From assembly GCF_022815905.2 (NCBI RefSeq), contig NZ_CP119327.1:682001-746000 (forward strand): a DNA stretch of 64,000 bases. The letters are read 5' to 3'. Under the pieces are notes generated by a model that was not told the DNA's origin, did not search any database, and saw nothing but the letters and a program-made list of their open reading frames with translations. Made by a program: the position numbers and the translations under genes. Shown in pieces: positions 54,019-64,000 of the stretch; the stretch's first letter is position 1; each line of letters begins with the position of its first letter. Source of the stretch: Staphylococcus sp. NRL 16/872 (lineage in GTDB: Bacteria > Bacillota > Bacilli > Staphylococcales > Staphylococcaceae).

Positions 54019-56154
54019 ATGAAATCACTTATTTTAGCAGAAAAGCCTTCAGTAGCACGTGATATTGCCGAGGCTTTAAATATAAAAGGGAAGCGTAATG
54101 GTTTTATTGAAAATGAGCGTTACATTGTAACTTGGGCATTAGGACATCTTGTTACAAATGCGCAACCAGAACATTATGATAAAGCTTTTAAAGAATGGAA
54201 ACTTGAAGATTTACCTATTATTCCTAAGCACATGCAAACAATCGTTATTGGAAAAACAAGTAAGCAATTTAAAACAGTAAAATCCCTCATCCTAAAAAAT
54301 GAAGTAAAAGATATCATTATTGCGACAGATGCTGGTCGAGAAGGGGAACTGGTTGCACGTCTTATATTGGACAAAGTTAGAAATAAAAAACCAATTAAAC
54401 GTCTTTGGATCAGTTCGGTGACTAAAAAGGCGATTCAGCAAGGATTCAAACACCTAAAAGATGGTAGAGCGTATAATGATTTATATCGTGCCGCTTTAGC
54501 ACGTAGTGAAGCGGATTGGATTGTAGGTATCAATGCGACACGTGCATTAACTACGAAATATGATGCGCAATTATCCCTAGGGAGAGTACAAACGCCAACG
54601 ATTCAACTTGTGCAATCTCGTCAACAAGACATTAATCATTTCAAACCTCAGAAATACTATACATTGGACGTACAAGTTAACGGTGTTACTTTCCAATTAA
54701 AAACAGATAAGCGAATAGTAAATAGAGACGAAATTGAAACGATTGCTGAAAAGATTAAGCATGCGCAAGGGCGTATTGACTATGTAGACTCAAAAGTGAA
54801 GAAAAGCTATCCTAGACCACTTTATAATTTGACAGATTTACAACAAGAAGCGTATCAACGATTTAAAATGGGTCCTAAAGAGACGTTAAATACCATTCAA
54901 AACTTATACGAACGTCATAAAATATTAACGTATCCACGTACGGATTCTAATTATCTATCAGAAGATATGGTGGATACAATCAAAGAACGACTACAAGCAT
55001 TGTTAGCTACTGACTATAAAGATAATATTCGTCCATTAATTAACAAATCATATTCATCAAAAATGCGTATCTTTAATAATCAGAAAGTATCGGATCATCA
55101 TGCGATTATTCCAACAGAAGTACGTCCCGATATGCAAAGTTTGAGTAATAGAGAAGAAAAGATTTACTTGATGGTAGCAGAAAGATTTTTAGAATCGCTG
55201 ATGATGCCACATGATTACGAAGCGGTGAAAATAACTTTAAATGCGAATAATTATACGTTTGAGTTTAATGACAAAGTGACACGCCAATTAGGATTTAAGG
55301 CGCTTAGAAAAGATTCAGAACATCAAGTACAGGAACTTCATTTTCAAAAAGGGGAAACATACAAGATTCAAAACATTAAAGTGAATGAACATGAAACGAC
55401 ACCACCTGAGTACTTTAATGAAGGTACGTTGCTTAAAGCGATGGAGAATCCTCAAAATTATATTCAGTTAAATAATAAAAAACATGCAAATACACTTAAA
55501 CAAACTGGCGGTATTGGTACAGTTGCGACTAGAGCGGATATTATTGAAAAACTGTTTAATATTAATGCGATTGAATCAAGGGACGGCAAAATCAAAGTCA
55601 CGTCAAAAGGGAAACAAATATTAGAGTTAGCACCTCAAGAACTTACTTCACCATTATTAACGGCTGAGTGGGAAGAAAAGTTATTGATGATTGAAAAAGG
55701 AAAATATAATGCCCGACAATTCATAAGTGAAATGAAAGGTTTTACGAAAGATATCGTCAATAAAATTAAAGATAGTGAACAAAAATATAAACATGATAAC
55801 TTAACAACGACAGAATGTCCTACATGTGGAAAATTCATGATTAAAGTAAAAACGAAAAATGGCCAGATGCTCGTCTGTCAGGACCCATCATGTAAAACGA
55901 AGAAGAATGTACAACGTAAGACGAATGCACGCTGTCCAAACTGTAAAAAGAAAATGACTTTATTCGGTAAGGGTAAAGATGCAGTCTATCGTTGTGTCTG
56001 TGGTCATACAGAAACACAAGCGCAAATGGATAAACGACTTAAAAATAAAAAGAACGATAAAGTGTCTAAAAAAGATATGAAGAAATATATGAACAAAGAA
56101 GAAACGCTTGACAATAATCCGTTTAAAGATGCATTGAAAAATTTAAAACTTTAG
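54019..56154 (+). CDS. topB: DNA topoisomerase III
   Basis: A 711-residue type IA topoisomerase. Toprim domain at the N-terminus: [16 protein letters not shown] and [14 protein letters not shown] (with the Asp-x-Asp-type acids). Active-site Tyr in [16 protein letters not shown] (about 308). [15 protein letters not shown] follows the family. The C-terminal tail has two zinc-binding groups: CPTC...CQDPSC (about 600-625) and CPNCKKK...CVCG (about 640-665). It relaxes and decatenates DNA. Confidence 0.96.
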   Translation: MKSLILAEKPSVARDIAEALNIKGKRNGFIENERYIVTWALGHLVTNAQPEHYDKAFKEWKLEDLPIIPKHMQTIVIGKTSKQFKTVKSLILKNEVKDIIIATDAGREGELVARLILDKVRNKKPIKRLWISSVTKKAIQQGFKHLKDGRAYNDLYRAALARSEADWIVGINATRALTTKYDAQLSLGRVQTPTIQLVQSRQQDINHFKPQKYYTLDVQVNGVTFQLKTDKRIVNRDEIETIAEKIKHAQGRIDYVDSKVKKSYPRPLYNLTDLQQEAYQRFKMGPKETLNTIQNLYERHKILTYPRTDSNYLSEDMVDTIKERLQALLATDYKDNIRPLINKSYSSKMRIFNNQKVSDHHAIIPTEVRPDMQSLSNREEKIYLMVAERFLESLMMPHDYEAVKITLNANNYTFEFNDKVTRQLGFKALRKDSEHQVQELHFQKGETYKIQNIKVNEHETTPPEYFNEGTLLKAMENPQNYIQLNNKKHANTLKQTGGIGTVATRADIIEKLFNINAIESRDGKIKVTSKGKQILELAPQELTSPLLTAEWEEKLLMIEKGKYNARQFISEMKGFTKDIVNKIKDSEQKYKHDNLTTTECPTCGKFMIKVKTKNGQMLVCQDPSCKTKKNVQRKTNARCPNCKKKMTLFGKGKDAVYRCVCGHTETQAQMDKRLKNKKNDKVSKKDMKKYMNKEETLDNNPFKDALKNLKL

Positions 56155-56161
56155 ATAAAAT

Positions 56162-56200
56162 CGAACTTAAAACGTTATATTATCTAAAAAGTTCGTTTTT
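56162..56200 (+). terminator. Terminator after topB
   Basis: CGAACTT (56162-56168) pairs with AAGTTCG (56189-56195), then T5; the inner AAAACG-rich loop pairs partly. Confidence 0.7.
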
Positions 56201-56266
56201 AGTATTGTGTTTTTCGAAAAGTAATATTAAAATATTAAAGTATTTTAAAAAAAGGAGTTTAAAGCC

Positions 56267-57601
56267 GTGAAAAAATACTTCCAATTCGACAAGTATGATA
56301 CTAACTATAAGAAAGAAATTATTGGTGGTATCACAACTTTCTTATCAATGGCGTACATCTTAGCTGTTAACCCACAAGTTTTAAGTTTAGCTGGAGTAAA
56401 AGGTGTTTCTGCGGATATGAAAATGGACCAAGGTGCAATTTTTGTAGCAACTGCGCTAGCTGCTTTTGTTGGTTCATTATTCATGGGTCTTATTGCTAAA
56501 TATCCAATCGCTTTAGCACCAGGCATGGGACTTAATGCATTCTTTGCGTTCACTGTTGTTTTAACAATGGGTATACCTTGGCAAATTGGTTTAACAGGTG
56601 TTCTTTGTTCAGGAATATTCTTCGCAATCCTAACTGCTACGGGATGGCGGGAGACAATTATTAATGCTATTCCTTACCAGATGAAAATGGCTGTTTCAGC
56701 AGGTATTGGTCTTTTTATTACATTTGTAGGTTTACAAAGTGCAGGCATTATTGTGAAAAATGATTCGACTTTAGTGACACTTGGTCATTTAACAAAGGGT
56801 CCAGTATTATTAGCGATCTTTGGTATCGTAGTAACAATTATTCTATATGCTAAAAAAGTGCCTGGTTCAATCTTCATTGGTATGATTATTACTGCAGTTA
56901 CAGGTATGTTAACTGGTTTAATTCATCCACCATCAGGCGTCGTAGGTAAGATTCCAAGTATCACGCCAACATTCGGTGCTGCATTTGAAGCATTTAAAGA
57001 TCCAAGTCAATTATTTACTATTCAATTCTTAATCGTAATCTTAACTTTCTTCTTTATTGATTTCTTTGACACTGCAGGAACATTAGTTGCAGTTGCAACA
57101 CAAGCAGGGATGATGAAAGATAATAAATTACCAAGAGCGGGTAGAGCTTTATTTGCTGATTCATTAGCTACTATTGTAGGAGCTGTCTTTGGTACAACAA
57201 CAACGACATCATATATTGAATCAACTTCAGGTGTAGCTGTAGGAGCGCGTACTGGATTTGCTAGTGTTGTTACAGGTTTCTGTTTCTTATTAGCATTGTT
57301 CTTTAGCCCATTAATTGAAGTAGTTACAAGCGCTGTAACTACGCCAGCATTAGTAGTAGTTGGTATTTTAATGGCTGCTAACTTTGCTGAAATTAATTGG
57401 AAGAAATTTGAAGTAGCTGTACCAGCATTTATTACAATTATTATGATGCCTTTATCATATTCAATTGCAACTGGTATTGCATGTGGATTTGTATTCTATC
57501 CTATTACAATGTTAATTACTAAAAAACATAAAGAAGTACACCCAATCATGTATGTGTTAATGGTGTTATTCATTTTATACTTTGTATTTGTACACGGTTA
57601 A
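56267..57601 (+). CDS. pbuG: NCS2 family hypoxanthine/guanine permease (PbuG-like)
   Basis: A 444-residue nucleobase transporter of the AzgA subfamily with 12-14 helices. Family blocks: NAFFAFTVVLTMGIPWQIGL, SAGIGLFITFVGLQSAGII and the AzgA motif FDTAGTLVAVATQAGM with acidic residues in the binding site. GTG 56267 is the start, with AAAAAGGAG upstream. I looked for a guanine or PurR element before it and found none; the gap is only 112 bases. Which purine is transported cannot be decided here. Confidence 0.9.
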   Translation: MKKYFQFDKYDTNYKKEIIGGITTFLSMAYILAVNPQVLSLAGVKGVSADMKMDQGAIFVATALAAFVGSLFMGLIAKYPIALAPGMGLNAFFAFTVVLTMGIPWQIGLTGVLCSGIFFAILTATGWRETIINAIPYQMKMAVSAGIGLFITFVGLQSAGIIVKNDSTLVTLGHLTKGPVLLAIFGIVVTIILYAKKVPGSIFIGMIITAVTGMLTGLIHPPSGVVGKIPSITPTFGAAFEAFKDPSQLFTIQFLIVILTFFFIDFFDTAGTLVAVATQAGMMKDNKLPRAGRALFADSLATIVGAVFGTTTTTSYIESTSGVAVGARTGFASVVTGFCFLLALFFSPLIEVVTSAVTTPALVVVGILMAANFAEINWKKFEVAVPAFITIIMMPLSYSIATGIACGFVFYPITMLITKKHKEVHPIMYVLMVLFILYFVFVHG

Positions 57602-57607
57602 AAATAA

Positions 57608-57645
57608 AAAGACGAGGTTGCCTTTTTCAAGGCTACCTCGTCTTT
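57608..57645. terminator. Bidirectional terminator between pbuG and the membrane protein gene
   Basis: AAAGACGAGGT (57608-57618) pairs perfectly with ACCTCGTCTTT (57635-57645), with an inner GCCTT/AAGGC stem. Confidence 0.92.
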
Positions 57646-57661
57646 AGTCTATTACTTAAAA

Positions 57662-58057
57662 TTATCTACGATGTTCATCTCTATCTCTGTGTTGAGTATA
57701 AATTACTCGCGCATCTTTATTAGGAAGATAGGTTGGTGCACTTAAAACGATAAACACAAAGAACACCATTAAAAAGAAAAGAATCCAGTGGATAACCATG
57801 CCTATAACAGGTATAAATGCGACAAATGAACCAATAAAACCTATTAAAGGAATAATAGCCATTGGTTTGATAGCGTTTTGTGAATCAACTAGTAAAACAA
57901 TAACTACTATTAAGTATAAGAAAGCATTCAATACAAGAGGATGCCAACCAAAACTTAAAATAACACTTCCTCCTAAAAAGGGAATGCCATAGAAAAATTC
58001 ACATGCCAATAAAAAGAAACTTAAAATCGCTAATGTAACTTTAACACTACTTTTCAT
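57662..58057 (-). CDS. Integral membrane protein of unknown function
   Basis: A 131-residue protein with four predicted helices (about 7-25, 38-57, 65-85, 90-111) and a charged cytoplasmic C-terminal tail that ends Gln-His-Arg-Asp-Arg-Asp-Glu-His-Arg-Arg. No family is recognised. AGGTGA precedes the ATG. It lies beside the S10 operon but points away from it. Confidence 0.75.
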   Translation of the reverse strand: MKSSVKVTLAILSFFLLACEFFYGIPFLGGSVILSFGWHPLVLNAFLYLIVVIVLLVDSQNAIKPMAIIPLIGFIGSFVAFIPVIGMVIHWILFFLMVFFVFIVLSAPTYLPNKDARVIYTQHRDRDEHRR

Positions 58058-58282
58058 TATTAAATCACCTCCATATTATTCATGAACATGAAGAATTCTC
58101 TGATTGCTTACAATATTATCAAATGAATAGAAATTGTATTCATCTCATTACTTTATATCTTCATTATAATGAAATTTTGAAAAAAGGGAAAAAATTTACT
58201 TAAAATGGTTGAACTACCAAAACATTTCAAGTACAATACTAAAGTATGTGTTAGACAGAACAGAAAAAGTTACAGAAAAACC
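58058..58282. other. Intergenic region upstream of the S10 operon
   Basis: AT-rich, with no credible gene. It must contain the promoter of the minus-strand membrane gene. I see no terminator before the S10 promoter. Confidence 0.5.
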
Positions 58283-58756
<474 letters not shown>

Positions 58757-58784
58757 AAGATAAATTTTAGGAGGTGGACTTTCG

Positions 58785-59447
58785 ATGACCAAAGGAATCT
58801 TAGGAAGAAAAATTGGGATGACTCAAGTATTCGGAGAAAACGGTGAATTAATCCCAGTTACAGTAGTAGAAGCAAGTCAAAACGTAGTATTACAAAAGAA
58901 AACTGAAGAAGTTGATGGTTACAACGCTATCCAAGTAGGTTTTGAAGACAAAAAAGCATATAAAAAAGATGCTAAATCAAATAAATATGCTAACAAACCA
59001 GCTGAAGGTCACGCTAAAAAAGCAGGCACAGCACCTAAGCGCTTCATTCGTGAATTCAGAAACGTTAATGTTGATGAATACGAAGTAGGTCAAGAAGTCA
59101 CAGTTGATACTTTTGAAGCTGGAGACATCATTGATGTAACTGGTACTTCAAAAGGTAAAGGTTTCCAAGGTGCAATTAAACGTCATGGCCAAGCACGTGG
59201 ACCAATGGCTCATGGTTCTCATTTCCACAGAGCACCAGGTTCAGTAGGTATGGCTTCAGATGCTTCAAGAGTATTTAAAGGTCAAAAAATGCCTGGACGT
59301 ATGGGTGGTAACACAGTTACAGTTCAAAACTTAGAAGTAGTTCAAGTTGATACTGATAACAATGTTATTTTAGTAAAAGGTAATGTACCTGGACCTAAAA
59401 AAGGTTTCGTAGAAATCCAAACTTCAATTAAAAAAGGTAATAAATAA
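58785..59447 (+). CDS. rplC: 50S ribosomal protein L3
   Basis: A 220-residue protein starting [20 protein letters not shown]. The central loop [20 protein letters not shown] and [16 protein letters not shown] reach the peptidyl transferase centre; mutations there cause linezolid or tiamulin resistance in staphylococci. No unusual change is evident by eye. TAGGAGG lies nine bases before the ATG. Confidence 0.99.
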   Translation: MTKGILGRKIGMTQVFGENGELIPVTVVEASQNVVLQKKTEEVDGYNAIQVGFEDKKAYKKDAKSNKYANKPAEGHAKKAGTAPKRFIREFRNVNVDEYEVGQEVTVDTFEAGDIIDVTGTSKGKGFQGAIKRHGQARGPMAHGSHFHRAPGSVGMASDASRVFKGQKMPGRMGGNTVTVQNLEVVQVDTDNNVILVKGNVPGPKKGFVEIQTSIKKGNK

Positions 59448-59473
59448 TAAGTAGCGAAAGGAGGAAAAGCATA

Positions 59474-60097
59474 ATGGCTAATTATGATGTATTAAAAGTA
59501 GACGGATCTAAATCAGGTTCAGTTGAATTAAGCGATTCAGTATTCGCTATCGAACCAAACAACAGTGTTCTTTTCGAAGCAATTAATTTACAACGTGCTT
59601 CATTACGTCAAGGAACTCATGCAGTTAAAAACCGTTCAGCAGTACGCGGCGGCGGACGTAAACCATGGAGACAAAAAGGTACAGGACGTGCGCGTCAAGG
59701 TACAATTCGTGCGCCACAATGGCGTGGTGGTGGTATCGTATTCGGACCAACACCAAGAAGCTACGCATACAAAATGCCTAAGAAAATGCGTCGTTTAGCA
59801 TTACGTTCAGCATTATCATTCAAAGTTCAAGAAAACAACTTTACAATTGTTGATAATTTTGGTTTTGATGCTCCAAAAACAAAAGAATTCAAAAATGTAT
59901 TAACTACATTAGAACAACCTAAAAAAGTATTAGTTGTTACTGAAAATGATGACGTTAATGTTGAATTATCTGCACGTAACATCCCTGGTGTACAAGTAAG
60001 TACTGCACAAGGATTAAACGTATTAGATATCACTAGCGCTGACAGTGTTATTATCACTGAATCAGCTGCGAAAAAAGTTGAGGAGGTGCTCGGATAA
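59474..60097 (+). CDS. rplD: 50S ribosomal protein L4
   Basis: A 207-residue protein with the extended tunnel loop [20 protein letters not shown] (61-80 approximately). That loop is the site of macrolide-resistance mutations; the visible sequence is the usual susceptible type. The stop overlaps the rplW ATG by one base. In other bacteria L4 regulates its own operon. Confidence 0.99.
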   Translation: MANYDVLKVDGSKSGSVELSDSVFAIEPNNSVLFEAINLQRASLRQGTHAVKNRSAVRGGGRKPWRQKGTGRARQGTIRAPQWRGGGIVFGPTPRSYAYKMPKKMRRLALRSALSFKVQENNFTIVDNFGFDAPKTKEFKNVLTTLEQPKKVLVVTENDDVNVELSARNIPGVQVSTAQGLNVLDITSADSVIITESAAKKVEEVLG

Positions 60098-60372
60098 TGG
60101 AAGCAAGAGATGTTCTTAAGCGCCCCGTAATCACTGAAAAATCTTCTGAAGCTATGGCTGAAGATAAATATACATTCGACGTAGATACTCGTGCTAATAA
60201 AACACAAGTTAAAATTGCAGTTGAAGAAATTTTTGATGTGAAAGTTGAAAGTGTTAACATCATTAACTATAAACCTAAGAAAAAACGTATGGGCCGTTAC
60301 CAAGGCTATACAAATAAAAGAAGAAAAGCGATTGTTAAACTAAAAGAAGGTTCAATCGATTTATTCAACTAA
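60097..60372 (+). CDS. rplW: 50S ribosomal protein L23
   Basis: A 91-residue protein, [20 protein letters not shown]. It sits near the exit tunnel and docks trigger factor and SRP. It is coupled to rplD by the TAATG overlap; GAGGTG lies upstream within rplD. Confidence 0.99.
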   Translation: MEARDVLKRPVITEKSSEAMAEDKYTFDVDTRANKTQVKIAVEEIFDVKVESVNIINYKPKKKRMGRYQGYTNKRRKAIVKLKEGSIDLFN

Positions 60373-60411
60373 AAAATAAAATAAATGTTACCAATAAGGA
60401 GGTAAGCGACA

Positions 60412-61245
60412 ATGGCTCTTAAAAAATATAAGCCAATAACAAATGGTCGTCGTAATATGACTACTTTAGATTTCGCAGAAATTACGAAATCAACACCTGA
60501 AAAGTCATTATTACAACCGCTACCGAAAAGAGCGGGCCGTAACAACCAAGGTAAATTGACTGTTCGCCATCATGGTGGAGGACACAAACGTCAATACCGT
60601 GTTATCGATTTTAAACGTAATAAAGATGGAATCACTGCAAAAGTTGATTCAATTCAATATGATCCAAACCGTTCAGCAAACATTGCATTATTAGTATATG
60701 CAGATGGTGAAAAACGTTACATCATCGCTCCTAAAGGATTACAAGTAGGCCAAACAGTTGAAAGTGGTGAAAATGCAGATATCAAAGTTGGTAATGCATT
60801 ACCATTACAAAACATTCCAGTTGGTACTGTAATTCACAATATCGAATTAAAACCTGGTAAAGGTGGACAACTTGCTCGTTCAGCAGGTGCAAGTTCACAA
60901 GTACTTGGTAAAGAAGGTAAATACGTATTAATCAGATTACGTTCTGGTGAAGTTCGTATGATCTTATCAACATGCCGTGCTACAATCGGTCAAGTTGGTA
61001 ACTTACAACACGAACTAGTTAATGTTGGTAAAGCCGGACGTTCTAGATGGAAAGGTATCCGTCCTACAGTTCGTGGTTCTGTAATGAACCCTAACGATCA
61101 CCCACACGGTGGTGGTGAAGGTCGTGCTCCTATCGGTAGACCATCACCAATGTCACCATGGGGTAAACCAACGCTTGGTAAGAAAACTCGTCGTGGTAAA
61201 AAATCATCAGACAAACTTATCGTTCGTGGACGTAAGAAAAAATAA
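60412..61245 (+). CDS. rplB: 50S ribosomal protein L2
   Basis: A 277-residue protein with the N-terminal [20 protein letters not shown] and the conserved C-terminal [20 protein letters not shown] whose His supports the peptidyl transferase centre. AAGGAGG precedes the ATG. Confidence 0.99.
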   Translation: MALKKYKPITNGRRNMTTLDFAEITKSTPEKSLLQPLPKRAGRNNQGKLTVRHHGGGHKRQYRVIDFKRNKDGITAKVDSIQYDPNRSANIALLVYADGEKRYIIAPKGLQVGQTVESGENADIKVGNALPLQNIPVGTVIHNIELKPGKGGQLARSAGASSQVLGKEGKYVLIRLRSGEVRMILSTCRATIGQVGNLQHELVNVGKAGRSRWKGIRPTVRGSVMNPNDHPHGGGEGRAPIGRPSPMSPWGKPTLGKKTRRGKKSSDKLIVRGRKKK

Positions 61246-61260
61246 TAACAACTTATTTGG

Positions 61261-61288
61261 GTGTGCGGCGTAACAGCTGCACGCACAC
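61261..61288 (+). promoter_or_regulatory. Intercistronic hairpin between rplB and rpsS
   Basis: GTGTGCG (61261-61267) pairs perfectly with CGCACAC (61282-61288) in a 64-base gap. There is no T tract, so it is not a terminator; the AAGGAGG site of rpsS begins 8 bases after it. It could be an mRNA processing or stability element. Confidence 0.6.
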
Positions 61289-61309
61289 AATAAGAAAGGA
61301 GGCGCCCAA

Positions 61310-61588
61310 ATGGCTCGTAGTATTAAAAAAGGACCTTTCGTCGATGATCATTTAATGAAAAAAGTAGAAGCTCAAGACGGAAGTGAAAAGAAACAAGTAA
61401 TCAAAACATGGTCACGTCGTTCTACAATTTTCCCAAATTTCATCGGTCATACTTTTGCAGTATACGATGGTCGTAAACATGTACCTGTATATGTAACTGA
61501 GGATATGGTAGGTCACAAATTAGGTGAATTTGCTCCAACTCGTACATTCAAAGGTCATGCTGCAGACGATAAAAAAACTAGAAGATAA
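61310..61588 (+). CDS. rpsS: 30S ribosomal protein S19
   Basis: A 92-residue protein, [20 protein letters not shown]; it binds 16S rRNA in the 30S head. [20 protein letters not shown] matches the family. AAGGAGG precedes the ATG. Confidence 0.99.
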   Translation: MARSIKKGPFVDDHLMKKVEAQDGSEKKQVIKTWSRRSTIFPNFIGHTFAVYDGRKHVPVYVTEDMVGHKLGEFAPTRTFKGHAADDKKTRR

Positions 61589-61615
61589 TAAATAGAAGTA
61601 GAGGAGGAAATCCTA

Positions 61616-61969
61616 ATGGAAGCAAAAGCGGTTGCTAGAACAATCAGAATCGCACCTCGTAAAGTAAGATTAGTTCTTGACTTAATTAGAGGTAAAAGCG
61701 CTGGAGAAGCTATTGCAATTTTAAAATTAACTAACAAAGCTTCATCACCAGTGATCGAAAAAGTATTAATGTCCGCTTTAGCAAATGCTGAACACAACTA
61801 TGACATGAACACTGATGAATTAGTTGTTAAAGAAGCATATGCAAACGAAGGACCAACTTTAAAACGTTTCCGTCCACGTGCACAAGGTCGTGCAAGTGCA
61901 ATTAACAAACGTACAAGCCACATTACAATCGTCGTTAGTGACGGTAAAGAAGAAGCTAAAGAAGCTTAA
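61616..61969 (+). CDS. rplV: 50S ribosomal protein L22
   Basis: A 117-residue protein whose beta-hairpin lines the exit tunnel: [20 protein letters not shown] (about 80-99), the region of macrolide-resistance changes, looks like the ordinary type. AGAGGAGG precedes the ATG. Confidence 0.99.
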   Translation: MEAKAVARTIRIAPRKVRLVLDLIRGKSAGEAIAILKLTNKASSPVIEKVLMSALANAEHNYDMNTDELVVKEAYANEGPTLKRFRPRAQGRASAINKRTSHITIVVSDGKEEAKEA

Positions 61970-61992
61970 TAATTATTTAAGGAGGGAATACT

Positions 61993-62646
61993 GTGGGTCA
62001 AAAAATTAATCCTATCGGACTTCGTGTCGGAATCATCCGTGACTGGGAAGCTAAATGGTACGCTGAAAAAGACTTCGCTTCACTTTTACACGAAGATTTA
62101 AGAATCCGTAAATTCATTGATAACGAATTAAAAGAAGCATCAGTTTCTCACGTTGAAATCGAACGTGCTGCTAATCGCATTAACATTGCTATTCACACTG
62201 GTAAACCAGGTATGGTAATTGGTAAAGGCGGTTCTGAAATTGAAAAACTTCGTAACAAATTAAACACATTAACTGATAAAAAAGTACACATCAACGTTAT
62301 CGAAATCAAAAAAGTTGATATCGATGCTCGTTTAGTTGCTGAAAACATTGCACGTCAATTAGAAAACCGTGCTTCATTCCGTCGTGTACAAAAACAAGCT
62401 ATTTCAAGAGCTATGAAACTTGGTGCTAAAGGTATCAAAACTCAAGTATCAGGTCGTTTAGGCGGAGCTGACATCGCTCGTGCTGAACAATATTCAGAAG
62501 GAACTGTTCCACTTCATACTTTACGTGCTGACATTGATTATGCACACGCTGAAGCTGACACAACTTATGGTAAATTAGGTGTTAAAGTATGGATCTATCG
62601 TGGTGAAGTTCTTCCTACTAAGAATACTAGTGAAGGAGGAAAATAA
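61993..62646 (+). CDS. rpsC: 30S ribosomal protein S3
   Basis: A 217-residue protein with GTG start 61993 (GGAGGG upstream), beginning [20 protein letters not shown]. The KH domain has [18 protein letters not shown] (about 74-91), and the C-terminal domain is [18 protein letters not shown]3 forms part of the mRNA entry channel. Confidence 0.99.
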   Translation: MGQKINPIGLRVGIIRDWEAKWYAEKDFASLLHEDLRIRKFIDNELKEASVSHVEIERAANRINIAIHTGKPGMVIGKGGSEIEKLRNKLNTLTDKKVHINVIEIKKVDIDARLVAENIARQLENRASFRRVQKQAISRAMKLGAKGIKTQVSGRLGGADIARAEQYSEGTVPLHTLRADIDYAHAEADTTYGKLGVKVWIYRGEVLPTKNTSEGGK

Positions 62647-62648
62647 TA

Positions 62649-63083
62649 ATGTTACTACCAAAACGTGTTAAATATCGTCGTCAACATCGTCCAAAAACAA
62701 CTGGTCGTTCAAAAGGCGGTAACTTTGTAACATTTGGTGAGTATGGTTTACAAGCAACTACAACTTCTTGGATCACATCTCGTCAAATCGAATCTGCTCG
62801 TATTGCTATGACACGTTATATGAAACGTGGCGGGAAAGTTTGGATTAAAATCTTCCCTCATACACCATACACTAAAAAACCTTTAGAAGTTCGTATGGGT
62901 GCCGGTAAAGGTGCTGTTGAAGGCTGGATCGCAGTTGTGAAACCAGGTAGAATCTTATTCGAGGTTGCTGGTGTATCTGAAGAAGTAGCTCGTGAAGCAT
63001 TACGTTTAGCAAGTCACAAACTTCCTGTAAAAACTAAGTTTGTAAAACGTGAAGAATTGGGTGGTGAAACAAATGAAAGCTAA
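62649..63083 (+). CDS. rplP: 50S ribosomal protein L16
   Basis: A 144-residue protein, [40 protein letters not shown] is the conserved rRNA-contact block near the A-site tRNA. It overlaps rpmC by 11 bases, so the two are coupled. Confidence 0.99.
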   Translation: MLLPKRVKYRRQHRPKTTGRSKGGNFVTFGEYGLQATTTSWITSRQIESARIAMTRYMKRGGKVWIKIFPHTPYTKKPLEVRMGAGKGAVEGWIAVVKPGRILFEVAGVSEEVAREALRLASHKLPVKTKFVKREELGGETNES

Positions 63084-63282
63084 GGAAATTAGAGACTTAA
63101 CCACTTCAGAAATCGAAGAACAAATCAAATCTTCAAAAGAAGAGCTTTTTAACCTACGCTTTCAGTTAGCTACAGGTCAATTAGAGGAAACTGCACGTAT
63201 TCGTACAGTTAGAAAAACAATTGCACGTCTAAAAACTGTTGCTCGTGAAAGAGAAATCGAACAAAGTAAAGCTAATCAATAA
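63073..63282 (+). CDS. rpmC: 50S ribosomal protein L29
   Basis: A 69-residue two-helix protein beginning [20 protein letters not shown]. The start is ATG 63073, with GGTGAAAC-type ribosome site within the end of rplP. Upstream in-frame codons belong to rplP in another frame. L29 lies by the tunnel exit with L23. Confidence 0.98.
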
Positions 63283-63308
63283 TTTATATGAAAGAGGAGG
63301 TTACAAAA

Positions 63309-63572
63309 GTGAGTGAAAGAAACGATCGTAAAGTTTATGTAGGTAAAGTTGTTTCAGATAAAATGGACAAAACAATTACCGTACTTGTTGAAACTTACAA
63401 AACACACAAATTATACGGCAAACGAGTAAAATACTCTAAAAAATATAAAACTCATGATGAAAACAACTCAGCTAAATTAGGGGACATTGTTAAAATTCAA
63501 GAAACTCGTCCTTTATCAGCTTCTAAACGTTTCCGTTTAGTAGAAATTGTTGAAGAATCAGTAATTATTTAA
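63309..63572 (+). CDS. rpsQ: 30S ribosomal protein S17
   Basis: An 87-residue OB-fold protein beginning (Met)[21 protein letters not shown] 63309 is the start: GAGGAGG lies eight bases upstream. An ATG seven codons earlier would lack a site. It binds 16S helix 11. Confidence 0.97.
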   Translation: MSERNDRKVYVGKVVSDKMDKTITVLVETYKTHKLYGKRVKYSKKYKTHDENNSAKLGDIVKIQETRPLSASKRFRLVEIVEESVII

Positions 63573-63600
63573 TACAAGATTAGAGATAAAGGAGGTTTAA

Positions 63601-63972
<372 letters not shown>

Positions 63973-64000
63973 TATATATAAACCAAATCATTTAAGGAGG

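Noticed and set aside
56201-56266. Purine or PurR-type element before pbuG
   Set aside because: Too short for a purine riboswitch, and no PurBox-like dyad was found.

Overview
The window is chromosomal DNA from a coagulase-negative Staphylococcus, most likely S. haemolyticus or a close relative. The reasons are the AT-rich composition, staphylococcal families (FemX, SarR, SarV, SsaA, FhuD2, LcpC) in the order I recall from S. aureus, an ISL3-family insertion sequence, an IS1182/IS1272-type remnant, and no urease operon between sarR and the acyl-CoA dehydrogenase gene where S. aureus carries it. S. haemolyticus is typically urease-negative. The species call is an inference, not a search result.

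Layout. 1-3.7 kb: minus-strand operon mupG-murQ-murP-murR for uptake and recycling of N-acetylmuramic acid compounds. 3.7-4.9 kb: an unrecognised small gene and an HTH regulator. 5.1-5.3 kb: an RsaI (RsaOG)-like small RNA with a cre site over its promoter. 5.4-13.5 kb: inositol-phosphatase-like gene, LCP wall-polymer ligase, formate dehydrogenase with its DUF1641 partner, a small membrane protein, a membrane-anchored glucosaminidase and an FAD monooxygenase. 13.48-14.97 kb: an intact ISL3-family element with an 8-bp target duplication, lying in the loop of a former bidirectional terminator. 15-22 kb: D-2-hydroxyacid dehydrogenase, paired SMR exporters, two CHAP amidases of the SsaA family (each with a WalR-type box), opine-dehydrogenase-like enzyme and NhaC antiporter. 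22.8-25.6 kb: AraC regulator, SarY-like regulator, PH-like protein and SarR. 25.6-26.1 kb: an IS1182-type scar at the expected urease position. 26.1-30.8 kb: acyl-CoA dehydrogenase, Fur-boxed fhuD2, nucleoside hydrolase, BirA-boxed bioY and an acetyltransferase.

30.9-40.9 kb is a molybdenum island: fdhD, modABC, then (after a repeat-rich 670-bp gap) moeB, moaB, moaC, moeA, mobB, moaE, moaD, mobA and moaA. Together they import molybdate, build the guanylylated pterin cofactor and mature the formate dehydrogenase encoded 20 kb upstream. 41-58 kb: sarV, an MFS exporter with a MarR regulator, a glyoxalase-like protein, the essential femX, an RND transporter, small membrane proteins, an AEC carrier, gdh-glcU, an acetyltransferase, topB and a purine permease. 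58.3-64 kb: the S10 ribosomal protein operon from rpsJ to rplN, cut just before the next gene.

I found no CRISPR array, prophage, tRNA or rRNA gene, and no convincing new defence system. The strongest non-gene observations are the IS inserted into a terminator loop, the IS scar replacing urease, the RsaI-like RNA with its cre site, a nested palindromic repeat family shared by two intergenic regions, a perfectly paired hairpin before the AraC gene, and a gene that seems to use an ATT start codon.
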